The notes beneath the pieces were generated by a model. That model was given only the letters and a program-made list of their open reading frames with translations. It searched no databases and was not told where the DNA came from. A program made the translations under genes and the position numbers. DNA of 64,000 nt from Reticulitermes speratus (taxonomy: Eukaryota > Arthropoda > Insecta > Blattodea > Rhinotermitidae): assembly GCA_021186555.1 (NCBI GenBank), contig JAJKFL010000014.1:40635200-40699199 (forward strand). Reading direction: 5' to 3'. Shown here in pieces: positions 33,863 to 44,407 of this stretch; the stretch's first letter is position 1, and every line of letters begins with the position of its first letter.

Positions 33863-34704
33863 CAGCTGCCTAGGTACAATCATGTTACCATATGAATGAA
33901 CTGTGTTCATAAGGAATGAAGAAAAATAATGCCCATTGTCATTGCATCAATGATTAGTTATAACAGGTTTGTGTATTTCTTCCTTGTAAGGCAGTGTCCG
34001 ACATCATTTTTATAGATACAGATGTGTTGCTGATTTCGTATTAAATTGTGCAACACAGGAATTGTAATTACCAAGACGGACATATGAGAGATATTGTTGA
34101 ACACACATCACTTAATCTGTAAGGTTGCCTCTTCCAGTTTTTGTCTGTTTTCGTACATGGGTCAGACAAAGTGTGCTGTTGTGAAGGAATTGCTGCCTCT
34201 GTCTTCATGGTAGGAAAGTAATGTGCTAAGGGAAAAGAAGATCTAGGCAGAGGTAAAGGGGTGGTAGGAACCGGGAATGCAAGTTGCTGCGTGGATTTTG
34301 GTGACATTTAATGGTCTTTGCAAAATGTTATTGGTAAAATGTGGAGGCAACTGTGTCTATTTCAACGCCATTTTTGGGGGGAGTAGAGTTATAGTTCCAC
34401 CCATTCTTCACAGTGGCACTAATTGGGTGTGAGTGGTCAGTTTCTTGCCCCATTTTCTTTACCCCTGGAGAAAGAGCCTCTGGTACCCAGTGAGTAGGAG
34501 GCTCGGTGGGCCTGAACAGAGGTGGTCTGTTCATACTAGAGAAGAGAAAATTATCTTGCCCCAGCCGGGAATTGAGCCCTGGATTGTCCAGTCCATGGCT
34601 TGTTCATTGTCCTGATTCCTAAAGTTTATGGGGTCACTTTGATATGCATTGACGTCACAGAAGTATAATTTCATGGGGGAATAACTGGAACAACTAGCAG
34701 CATG
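33863..34704. other. Unassigned
   Basis: SINE-like body fragments are seen around 34440-34615 (CCCTGGAGAAAGAGCCTCTG, GCCGGGAATTGAGCCC on the minus-like side). No gene was recognised. Confidence 0.35.
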
Positions 34705-34800
34705 AGCTAGGATAGCTCAGTTAGTATAGTAGCTAGGCTGCAGGCTGGAAAGCCTGGGGTTTGATTCCTGGTTGAAGAAATAGGGTGGAAGGAAATGGAC
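34705..34800 (+). mobile_element. SINE head (GCTCAGT family), 3' truncated
   Basis: The A-box-like GATAGCTCAGTTAGTATAGT and B-box GGGTTTGATTCCTGG are clear. The family body is replaced after about 34780 by unrelated text. Confidence 0.75.
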
Positions 34801-37232
34801 TGGGCTTATCTTGCTATGGATATGGATCAGTGTCGGACATATGTGAACATGGTAATCAATGTCCAAGATGGAGTTTGCTCCATGAAATGCTGAGAGACCT
34901 AAAGGGTCAGTTAGTACAGCTGGTGGTTTCCTAAGTGTAGGAATAAATAAAACTGAATGGGGTGAAGACGGGTAACATTTTATTACTGAAGAAGTGAAGT
35001 TGTGTTGTCTGGATAGAAATTTACTGACACTTTAGAGGAACTTTTTGTATCCATCTGAAGTGTTCAGAGTGGAAAATAGATACAGCCGGTTCCTCTGAAA
35101 CGTCTAAGTTATTACTAAACTACACATTGTCACATCCCAGGAGACAATACTCCCAATAGTCACGGCCTTGAGATCCGAAATATGCAGTTATTAGGGTAAG
35201 GAAGAGTAATCAAATACAAAGAGGATTTTGAAGATGGTAGTGACGTTAAATTACCTAATTAAACGACGACTTTACTACTAGAGGAGTATGTTCTGCATTT
35301 GTCTGTGGTTCTGTGCTCGAGTCTTGATTTCACCATTATCTGTACTGATTGCCGCTGTGGAAAACAAGCTTTTAAGTTTCACTGTGTACAAATGCAGTTT
35401 TATTTACGCAATAAGTACATTTAGTGATGGGAAACCGGAGTAAAAAAAGTTTTCCAGATTTTCGTATGTCATCTATTTATGTTTAGTTATCGGCTTCTTC
35501 AACAGATGGTGTCATTGTACAGTACACAGAACATATCTCGATAGGCACTTATATCGATCAAAACGGGCGAAAATGAAAAGTCGATTGACTGATGTGATTT
35601 TGTGAAACGGAAGTGCGCTAAAATGTCCCGGCTTCAAATTTTAAGTGCTGTTAAAGAAGTTAATGGTTCTGAAGTTTATCAGTGAAGATGGCTTTACTAG
35701 ATGGCATTTTCCACATCATTTTCTACATATGGAATAGATGTAAGTATCATAGAAGTATTAAAGTTATGTATTTTTAACCAAGACGCACTGATGCGCTGTA
35801 CACGCATTTTCATCGGATTCCACACTCTTAGTGACATTGAATGCGTGATTAAGTTTATGCTTCTTTGCTAATCCGTGAATACTAACCACGTCCAAAATAG
35901 TTACCATGTTGTAAGGTTATATCCTATACTGGTCCATTGTGTCAGCCCATTGAAACTTGCAGGCACCGTTGGCAGTAATTTCGACCCAGGGCGTTGAACA
36001 TGCGGCTTTTTTGACCCTGGGTGCCGTCCGTCTGAGTCTTTTTGCAGAATAATTTTTGCGTAGTCAACTAGCTAATATAAACTAGTGCGGCGGGAGGGTC
36101 AATTATATTACCACTAAAACGAATCCACTTTTGTGAGTGGCTGGTGAATAGGGTATACTTTACAGTCATAAATGAAAAATGCATGGTGTCAGTACAGACG
36201 GTATCTGATCATGTGGCCCAATATTGAAAGAGCTGGGAGGTCGCAAAAAAGTTATAAGAGGACCAAATTTTACCACCATAACAGACAAATCGAGCAGTAA
36301 CACCAAATTTACAACACTTACCTATTCGGAAATCCTGAAATTATACACATTAATCATGCAAAGTCCAGTGGTACTTATATGTACCACGACGTGTAACGTT
36401 CAGAAATCCTGCATTTTGCGCGCGCATGTACACACACACACACACACAAAATATATTTATATGTTACCTATGATTCACACAACTCTGATTATTTCCCTAA
36501 ATAGAGTTAATTTTCTGGTCTTTATAATGGGCATGAACTGTATTTTCTGTGAGGTAGGAACGGATGTTTTGTATGTAGTTTGGATGAATGTCAGTTTTCA
36601 AAAGTTTGAGAGGTGTTAAAATAGAAATTTCTCAATAAGTTCGCTATTCAGCACTTATTTTGGATTGATAGTGAAAAATAGCTGCAAAAGTCATTGACAC
36701 AAAATATTTGGATCTGAAGTCATTATGAATGTGTTTTGAAAGAGAAGAATGGCACAAAATTACTATTTTACCAGAGTCTTGTATTTTTTTTTTAAATTTA
36801 AACAATTGCACAGCGTTTATGTCAGTCACATCCACAATGCTATTACACCTCATATTTTACCATATATGACATATAAATCATTATCACAACATTTCAGAAT
36901 CTTCTGAGTTATTGTCAATAACATGATGTGAAAAAGACATATGTCAGACAAATTACAATGTTATCAATGTGAACATTAGGATTCTACAGGTTATTGAACC
37001 CAAGTCATGCATGTCTCAGTTGCTGGCTTGTCACTGCGGAGACCACAGTTCAATCTCAGTTACTCCATGTGGGATTTATGTTGGACAGAGTGGCGATGGG
37101 ACGGGTTTTTTTCTGAGTACTTTGTGTTTCCCTTCTCAGCATCATTCTGCCATTGCTTCATTCTCATTTGTTCATCGATCACCAACTTAGTCTTATAAAT
37201 TTCACACTGTTGACACCATGCATCTTCGTCAT
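34801..37232. other. Unassigned intergenic
   Basis: Diverged foldback text lies near 35090-35190, and a CA run is at 36430-36448. There are short ORFs without domains. I see no gene. Confidence 0.4.
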
Positions 37233-37374
37233 ATTAAATTAAGTTTCAGACCAACTGATGCACACTAAAACCATTTATTGTTAAAATTACAATTTTAACA
37301 ATTTTAACAATTATAATAAAGCTACAATAAAAGTGGTTTTAGTGTGCATCAGTTGGTCTGAAACTTAATTTAAT
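37233..37374. mobile_element. 142-bp MITE with perfect 41-bp inverted repeats
   Basis: 37233-37273 and 37334-37374 are perfect reverse complements, starting ATTAAATTAAGTTTCAGACC. The 60-bp middle is A/T-only in character (AATTTTAACAATTTTAACAA). Confidence 0.9.
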
Positions 37375-37454
37375 TAGTCTTATGAATTGACAGAGTTGAA
37401 ATAATGTACATGCACACCTTCCAGTACTCCTTGAGGTTGCAACACAAAGATGAT

Positions 37455-37930
37455 GGGATAATTGGCCTTGTGTACTTTTTTGTTCCTAATCAGAGGTTTG
37501 GTATGATTTAATGTGGAAATGTTACCTTGCAAATATCTGTGCTTCCAAATACTCAAGCAGACAAGAACTTCTCATCAATTTTGCTTCTCATTGAGAAGAG
37601 CGTAATACACGAATGCAAGAAGTTACTGGAAGTACTGGAGTTAATGACTGAGATTACAAGGAGATTGCACTGTAACTCACAAAATTATAATTGGCCTTGT
37701 GTACTTTTGTTCCTAGTCAGAGGTTTGGTATGATTTAATTTGGAAATGTTACCTTGCAAATATCTGTGCTTCCAAATACTCAAGCAGACAAGAACTTCTC
37801 ATCAATTTTGCTTCGCATTGAGAAGAGCGTAATACTCGAATGCAAGAAGTTACTGGAAGTACTGGAGTTAATGACTGAGATTACAAGGAGATTGCACTGT
37901 AACTCACAAAATTATAATTGGCCTTGTTGA
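37455..37930 (+). repeat. 229-bp tandem duplication plus partial third unit
   Basis: Text starting ATTGGCCTTGTGTACTTTTT at 37461 recurs at 37690 and again, truncated, near 37915. Copies differ by only a few bases (for example CTTCTCATTG versus CTTCGCATTG). Confidence 0.92.
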
Positions 37931-38034
37931 CATTCTTTATCACATTTAAGAGGGTTATTGAAAGAAGCACCTATGAACAGAACTAACTTTATATTATACA
38001 TTCTGTTGTGTGTTATATTGAACAAGAACTGTAA

Positions 38035-38480
38035 CACTTGTCAGTCAAGCACAACTGTTGTCTTTATTAACACAGCTTCATGTTTCGGCTAAAACACAAG
38101 CCATCTTCAGGCTGTAGAGTAATTTAAAAAAGGTAATGGTCAAACAAAGGGCTCAGTTTATTGTTGCAATCTGTGAACTTCACAAAGTTAATATCAGATT
38201 ACTTTTCTGAGGTTTTTTTTTTGATCTTGCGGTTTGGAAAGTGGGGCAAGCTCATGTTTTTAAACGTTCATGTCTCGCTGTGTCGTGTGGTGAGTAGTTG
38301 CTGACATTTCACGCAGTTGTAGTAATGCTCTTATCTTCAAGGTCAAGCTGCTTCACCCTGCAGATGAAGGCACTACAGTGATTCTAATTTGTTGTCAGCT
38401 ACTCTCGCAACTTCACAGTGTCACATCTCATAAGATTTGAATGTTCAGCAAAACCACTCTGAGAACCTCAAATCTTATAT
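38035..38480. mobile_element. Diverged foldback arms
   Basis: CATGTTTCGGCTAAAACACAAGCC with ATCTTCAGGC (38080-38115) is a typical foldback centre. A second arm type follows at 38275-38460 (TCGTGTGGTGAGTAGTTGC, CAGATGAAGGCACTACAG). Ends were not resolved. Confidence 0.5.
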
Positions 38481-38487
38481 ATAGGTA

Positions 38488-38815
38488 AAGGTAAAGCAAT
38501 CCCATTACAGGCCTGGACAGGCCCTTAGGGTTCCAGGAGGTCGAGGCTCACAGATTTATAGACAATCGACACATGAATGTGGTGAGGTTGTCAGCCCTAA
38601 GCACCGGCCGCCTTTACCCTTCCTTTACCAGGAAATATTCCTGGTACTCATTTCTGTTAGAGGCTGAGTCGACCCCAGGGCCATAGTGCGACCGAAACGA
38701 TTATGTCAGTGAAAAAATTTCAGTGACACCATTGCGACAAATCTTATATAGTGTTTTTATTTCATATTGTCAAGTAATAATTTTTTAAGGAAACTGTCTT
38801 CTGAGGTGTTCTGAA
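38488..38815 (+). repeat. Dispersed ~270-bp repeat (SINE-like), first unit of a 319-bp duplication
   Basis: It begins GGTAAAGGTAAAGCAATCCC and runs through GGCCCTTAGGGTTCCAGGAG and AGCACCGGCCGCCTTTACCC to the CCATTGCGACAAATC segment. The unit, with 3' flank, recurs at 38830-39136. An inverted copy lies at 52705-52962. Confidence 0.85.
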
Positions 38816-38829
38816 GGTGGGGGGGGGGG

Positions 38830-39136
38830 GGTTCCATAGAGGCCGTGACAGGCCCTTAGGATTCCAGGAGGTCGAGGCTCCCAGGTTTTTAGACAATCGC
38901 ACATGAAGGTGGTAAGGTTGTCAGCCCTACGCACCGGCCGCCTTTACCCCCCAGGAAATATTCCTGGTACTCATTTCTGTTAGAGGCTGAGTCGACCCCA
39001 GGGCCATAGTGCGACCGAAACGATTATGTCGAAAAATTCCAATGACACCATTGCGACAAATCTTATATAGTGTTTTTATTTCATATTGTCAAGTAATAAT
39101 TTTTGAAGGAAACTGTCTTCTGAGATGTTCTGAAGG
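38830..39136 (+). repeat. Second unit of the 319-bp duplication
   Basis: It has the same repeat and the same 3' flank (ATCTTATATAGTGTTTTTAT at 38741 and about 39060). Sharing non-repeat flank shows a segmental tandem duplication and not two insertions. A G run at 38819-38830 marks the junction. Confidence 0.88.
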
Positions 39137-39344
39137 TCTTGAATATTGAATATGATTTTATAGGAACAACAGTATTCCTTTTCGCACCTCAAAACATTAC
39201 GCTAAGCACGTTTACACACCTACACTCCATACGAAGAGGCTGGTTATCAGTGCAGTCCTATCTAAAGTGCTGCATTGTGGTGACTCAGAGAGCTGTTACT
39301 GCCTCTGATGATGGTTATTCGATCGTTAGACCAATAGGCGCCAG

Positions 39345-39600
39345 TCGAAATAGCTCAGTACAGTTACTAGGCTAAGGCATGGAGACGGGGCAGAGATTTT
39401 TTTCTTTTCCACGGAGTCGAGACTGCCACTGGGGCCCACGCACCATGGTAACCAATGGGTGCAGAGGTGAAGCAGCCAGCCCACAAACGGAGCACTGAGC
39501 TAGTGCCGAGGTTGAGAATGCATGGAGTTGTACCTCATCTTCTCCATACCTCTTTATTGTAGGATGCTTAATGAGGTAAACAAAGCTACTTTTACCCTAC
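39345..39600 (+). mobile_element. tRNA-derived SINE (GCTCAGT family), degraded
   Basis: GAAATAGCTCAGTACAGTTA is the head. The body retains GGCCCACGCACCATGG-like text, a CACTGAGCTAG segment, GCCGAGGTTGAGAATGCATG and a 3' CTTTTACC end. Confidence 0.7.
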
Positions 39601-39720
39601 AGATGAACATAAACCAGGAGTGTGGTTTATTGGCTGTACATAAAATGAACAAATAATTGTGTTCACATTGTGTCTTGAACGATCGGATATCAGTATGTAC
39701 TTCACGACCTTGAAACGTTA

Positions 39721-40565
39721 TGCCGGCCACACACGTTCAGGTAGACCTGTCAGTTTTGCCTGCGCAGGCCGCCTGAAGTGAGGCGGCCGGATAAACTGAA
39801 GTCCCCACACACGTTCAGGTAGGCCTGTCAGTTTTGCCTGCGCAGGCCGCCTGAAGAGAGGCGGCCGGATAAACTGAAGTCCCCACACGTTCAGGCGAAT
39901 CCCGCTAGTCTTGATCATGGCCTCAACAGACGACGACACGCTCGCTATTGTTGGCTTGCTAATAGCTATGAAGAGTAAAAATAAGCGCAAAAATAAGCGT
40001 AAAATGTGGTGTAAAGAGTGGTTACAAAAAAGAAACACGTATTCCCATGTAAATTTGTTGACTGAGTTGAAGCTGGCCCCTAAAGACTGGCATAATTATT
40101 TGCGAATGGATGAAGAAACATACTTACAACTCCTTTCGTTAGTGGCGCCATTAATTGAAAAGAAAAATACAGTGAAGAGGAACGCGATCCCACCCAACGA
40201 AAGGTTGACTGCAACGCTCAGATTCTTAGCTACTGGAAGAAGTTACGAAGACCTCAAGTTTACTACCATCATATCACCTCAGGCTCTCGGCTACATTGTG
40301 CCCGAAACATGTGAAGCTATATACAAAGTTCTACATAAGGATTACCTGAATTGACGCCGTTCCGGCCGGCCGGCGGCCGGCTGGTACCTACACACGCTCC
40401 GGTACGCCTGCGCAGTCCTCCGGCCTGCCGGTTGGTCGAACGAGTTTTCGTATTTGCTCCGGCCGCCTGTACAGTTATAACTGAAAGGTGTGCCGGACCC
40501 CACACACGCTCCGGCGGCCTGTCGCAGGCAGAACTGACAGGCCGCCGGAGCGTGTGTGGCCGGCA
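39721..40565 (+). mobile_element. Internally deleted PIF/Harbinger element
   Basis: The terminal inverted repeats TGCCGGCCACACACG are flanked by TTA on both sides (39718-39720 and 40566-40568), the 3-bp site of the PIF/Harbinger superfamily. Subterminal GC-rich palindromic repeats (CAGGCCGCCTGAAG and similar) occur twice at the 5' end and again at the 3' end. A truncated transposase ORF lies between. Confidence 0.92.
39917..40354 (+). pseudogene. Truncated PIF/Harbinger transposase (N-terminal ~145 aa)
   Basis: ATG at 39917 to TGA at 40354. The N-terminus is Lys-rich, followed by DWHNYLRMDEETYLQLLSLV, NERLTATLRFLATGRSYEDL and a final EAIYKVLHKDYLN. This is the helical N-terminal half seen in HARBI1-like transposases. 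The DDE nuclease half is deleted, and the reading frame runs straight into the 3' terminal repeats. It cannot cleave DNA; DNA binding is conceivable. Confidence 0.88.
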
Positions 40566-40743
40566 TTAGCAACAGGACAACAGAATGGCGAATTCTCCGG
40601 TGTAGCAAGTATTGCGCCGCTCTGCCACTGAAACGGAGGAAATTACTTCCTTTCTCTGTTAAAAACAAGGGAGAATACTTGTATATATATATATATATTT
40701 TTTTTTTTTTCCCGAGAATTATTACTGTGTGTTAGATACAATT

Positions 40744-40945
40744 CCATGATAAGTCGGTCCCTGTCACCACAGCATGGCGCGTCCTCGGGTTGTGGATGAA
40801 GGAACGGCCTCCGGATATGAAGGGTAGCTGAGAATATGCTGAATAAGCAGTCGCGGACAGCCGACAAGGGGTGGTCCTCCAGCTTGGGGGGTGGGCGAGG
40901 TGCTAACAACTCCTCACCGTAAAAAATTACCATGTTACGAAACAT
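40744..40945 (-). repeat. Dispersed ~205-bp repeat, copy 2
   Basis: It is nearly identical to 18230-18440 in the same orientation. It is immediately followed by a LINE 3' end in the opposite orientation (40946-41130). Confidence 0.78.
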
Positions 40946-41132
40946 TTGACAAAGCCTCGGGACTGGACTGATTCTTTGGCTCAGGATAGGTACAGGTGGC
41001 GGGCTCTTGTGAATGCGGTAATGAACCTTCGGGTTCCATAAAACGCGGAGAATTTCTTGACTAGCTGACGACCTGTTAGCTTCTCAAGAAGGACTGTGCT
41101 ATATGGTGTTAGTTAGTTAGTTAGTTAGATAC
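40946..41132 (+). mobile_element. LINE 3' end (GTTA-tail family)
   Basis: TTGACAAAGCCTCGGGACTG leads into GGCTCAGGATAGGTACAGG and GTAATGAACCTTCGGGTTCC. It continues to TCTCAAGAAGGACTGTGCT and a GTTAGTTAGTTAGTTAGA tail. It is about 180 bp of the family represented at 48096-48780. Confidence 0.85.
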
Positions 41133-42066
41133 AATTTGTATAGCGCATTTGCTAAAAGGCTGGGGATGCTGATTGTTCACTGCAACACGTTGCTGCTAGA
41201 AGCGTGTGTGTGACATACAGAGAAAAGGGAATGTGGTGTGTTCTGCGCAACATCCATATAAGTTTAAGTGAAGCGATGTAACAACAGCTGTACTTCTTGT
41301 CGCTTATATAACAAGCGAGAGAGAAAGAATACTGTAGTGGCAAGATACGGCTAGTCAAGCGGGAAGCTTGCCGCGCACACTTGAAGTGACAGAGCACCGA
41401 AAGATTTTTTTGTGTCACAATTTGCTTCCGTATGGAGGAGCCAGGTCTTCTGGGTTGTTGCGCCATATGTTTGGGTAACTTCTTCCCGACGTTTCGAAGC
41501 AACATACTGCCTTCATCTTTAGTGTTATGAGTCCGTGAACTCACTCATAATCCTCAACAATCACACGGCGTAAACCTCATCACTGTTTTCCTATGTTAAG
41601 AATATATTTATTTTATATTGTTTTATCTTTCTCATTTATTTGTCTTGGTGTGCGTGATTGATCTGTGAAAGCATGAAACAGTAAGTGTTAGCATAATATT
41701 TGGACGTCAGTCTCCATGGATACGTGACAGTATTACTTAAAACATAACGGAAAGGGGAATATTGATCAGTATTAAATGTTGGTACTGAGAATTCTAAGCA
41801 TATGGCTGTAGGATCTTGGTCATGCGGTCCGAGTGCCGCCCGACCCGGCGGACAGTACCGTCATATACCGCTATTGTACGTTTCTGTGGAATCCATTCAT
41901 GTTTATTATACTGAAAGGCTCCCGTCATTTCCAAGTTGAAATTTTACGGAAGGATTTTGTCACGAAAGAGGTGTAAAATCTGAGTTCTGCTCCAAATGAT
42001 CCCTGAAGTACGGACGGTGTGAGTTGTGTTTTGTGTTGTGAGGATTTATAGTATTGCCACAGTGTG
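41133..42066. other. Unassigned; one foldback arm
   Basis: At 41440-41575 there is a diverged arm (TTCTGGGTTGTTGCGCCATA, CCCGACGTTTCGAAGC) like that at 58390-58440. No gene was recognised. Confidence 0.4.
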
Positions 42067-42074
42067 GTGTAGAT

Positions 42075-42545
42075 CAGCGGTATTCAACCTTTTTTGTTCA
42101 TGTACCCCCACATATAATTTCCCTTCAACTTTGTACCCCCAAAGTTGTTGGTACATAATTCAAGTTATACACAGTCTATAATCTACATCTAAAATAAGTT
42201 AAATAAATTACATCCAAAATAATGTATTAAATAATAAGTTTTAAATCAGAAAAAGGAGAGTCAAGCTATTAAATAACAAATATATTATATGCACTATGTG
42301 GAATAAAATGAAACTAGCCGCTCAGATAAGAATCGCATAAAGGAGAGAGAGAGAGAGAGAGAGAGAGAAATGGCGCTCCCAAATCGCATGTCCTTACGTC
42401 CGGTCTCTTGTGGCTAACCCTAAATCTGGCCCTGATTATTCAGTGTTTATTATGAATATATTTACTTTTTTTTTAATTTTACGTACCCCCCTAAAATGCC
42501 TTGCGTACCCCCGGGGGTACGCGTACCCCAGGTTGAATACCACTG
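42075..42545 (+). mobile_element. hAT-type MITE, full length
   Basis: The ends CAGCGGTATTCAACCT and AGGTTGAATACCACTG are inverted repeats. Flanks GTGTAGAT (42067-42074) and GTATAGGT (42546-42553) agree at 6 of 8 bases, fitting an old 8-bp duplication. A GA run at 42343-42368 lies inside. Confidence 0.85.
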
Positions 42546-42889
42546 GTATAGGTAACTAACTTTAAATTATTTTATTGTTTAATGACCCTTCCTCTGAAGA
42601 ATGGATGTGTGCAAGTTTAGTAAACGTGTGATTCAGGGCTTATTGTAGATGTCATTCTGTAGAAGTGTAGCAGAAGAACGTGAAATGCCTGCCTTGACCT
42701 AACCTAAAGAATATACACAAGGTCAATAACAGCGGAATTTTATTCTAATTGACCAAAACATATCAGGTAAGAATTTTAGATCTCTCTCTTTCGCTGATAA
42801 TGAAAAGAGTTGTGTGTGACCACATTTACATTTTCGCTTATTATTATTATTATTATGATTATCATCAGTTGTATGCTGAGTATTACAAT
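42546..42889. other. Unassigned spacer with ATT repeat
   Basis: A TTA/ATT microsatellite occurs at 42839-42856. No gene was seen. Confidence 0.4.
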
Positions 42890-42975
42890 TATACAGGGCA
42901 TACACAAAAGAATGGTGCGGTTTTAATAGTGAACACTATTAAAGCCGCACCATTCTTTTGTGTATACTCTGTATA
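42890..42975. mobile_element. 86-bp near-perfect hairpin MITE
   Basis: Two 42-bp arms (TATACAGGGCATACACAAAA and inverted TATACAGAGTATACACAAAA) differ at three positions and are separated by 2 bp. The TA ends suggest a Tc1/mariner-type element reduced to its terminal repeats. Confidence 0.85.
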
Positions 42976-43002
42976 CCGGAACCAAATCACGTTTCTAAGG
43001 TA

Positions 43003-43037
<35 letters not shown>

Positions 43038-43975
43038 TCTGAATTCACAGCGGTTTAGCTGAGTTTCAAAGACCATGGGGTCACTGACCAAGCACTTCAT
43101 ATTCACTATTCTGCTAAAACCTTTCTGACTATACGGCATGTATTGTGTATTAGTGCTTTCTGCATTAGAATGTATAGAGTAGGGCGGAGATGGAGCAGTT
43201 TTAAACTTTCGTGTAATTTGTTTGCAATAATACCCGTTGTGGATAGTACTAGTGGTATTATACAGGCCGTTTTCAGTTGCCATATTCTTATAGGCTCTTC
43301 TTTCAAGTCTGTACATTTCTGGAGCTTCTCGATGATGGTGCTGTGAAGGTTGTGACCGTTGGGAATTGCTACATCTATTGTTGTGCTTCTTTGATGGTTT
43401 TGTGTGTTGTTACGGACAGTTCAATCAGTTATTACGGGCCTGTCATAATATAGTTTTCAGCTGGAGTTCTCTAACACGGATTGTGGCTCATATTTACAAT
43501 ACACTGTTGGTTTTTCCTTTGATATTATTGTTATATTGTTGCTATTGATACCTAGGACTGCTGGATTGTTGTCGTGTAACTTCTTCTAGGGGAAGAGGCT
43601 GTAGGGGATGGGTACGAGGAATGCATTCTCTACCCTTCCGCATGACCTGACCTAGGGTTTAATATTTGCCATTGGGGCCACAAGGACAGAACGTCAGAAT
43701 GGTACGTGGTCACTGACTGCTGCCTTATTTTGTGCGTACGAATACTTTCTTACGGAGACCAGATTTCGTGATTCAGTGGATGAATGAATAAATAAATAGA
43801 CACTGAAACATTGTCATAGACTTGCTCCTTTCTACCGTCGACTGTGTCTAACGTTTGGCTAACATAATGCAGGATGACACGTGAAATATTGATGATCTTT
43901 ATGTAACAGTATTACCCAAGAAGTAAGATGCACAGGAAAGAAAAATGAACGTGTTTTGGTAGGTTATACTTTTAA
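42976..43975. other. Unassigned with ATT microsatellite
   Basis: A long ATT repeat lies at 43002-43035. Several short ORFs have no recognisable domain. No gene is supported. Confidence 0.4.
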
Positions 43976-43979
43976 GAGT

Positions 43980-44248
43980 CTATCGCAGTGGCCGTGCGGT
44001 CTAAGGCGTGGGTCTGCGGCCGCTCGCTTATTGGGATTGTGGGTTCGAATCCCACCGGGGGCATGGATGTCTGTCTGTTGTGAGTGTTGTGTGTTGTTGT
44101 CAGGTAGAGGTCTCTGCGTCGGGCTGATCACTAGTCCAGAGGAGTCCTACCGAGTGTGGTGTGTCTAAAGTGTGTGATCGTGAAGCCTCGAAAAATGAGG
44201 CGGCCTAGGCCCCCAAGGGGCTGTCGAGCCATTGGAAAAAGAAATACT
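43980..44248 (+). mobile_element. tRNA-Ser-like SINE
   Basis: The head resembles a type II (Ser-like) tRNA, with GCAGTGGCCGTGCGGTCTAA as A-box region, a long variable arm, and the B-box GTGGGTTCGAATCCCACC. The body includes GGTCTCTGCGTCGGGCTGAT and GAGGAGTCCTACCGAGTG. Family members are also at 47538, 52516 and 61265. Confidence 0.88.
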
Positions 44249-44407
44249 TTTATGAGTAGAGGCCTCTGCGTCGGGCTGATCACTCGTCCAGAGGAGTCCT
44301 ACCGAATGTGGCGTGTCTAACCTGAGTGTGATAGTGAAGCCTCGATAATGAGGAGGCCCTGTCCCACTATGGGCTGTTGCGCCACTGAAAAAAAAGTACT
44401 TTTATGA
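44249..44407 (+). repeat. Tandem duplication of the SINE 3' half
   Basis: GTAGAGGCCTCTGCGTCGGG restarts at about 44255 and runs to a second GTACTTTTATGA end, about 150 bp after the first. It contains no second tRNA head. Confidence 0.82.

Noticed and set aside
36224-36619. 131-codon plus ORF as a gene
   Set aside because: It has no domain, runs through a CA microsatellite and A/T-rich sequence, and has no splice or start support.
40643-40945. Minus-strand ORF beginning [16 protein letters not shown] as a host gene
   Set aside because: The same frame recurs at 18230-18440 within a foldback element, so it is a dispersed repeat. No introns or domain were seen.
43980-44070. Functional tRNA-Ser gene
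   Set aside because: The head resembles a tRNA but the acceptor stem does not close, and the sequence runs on into a repeated SINE body found at four loci.
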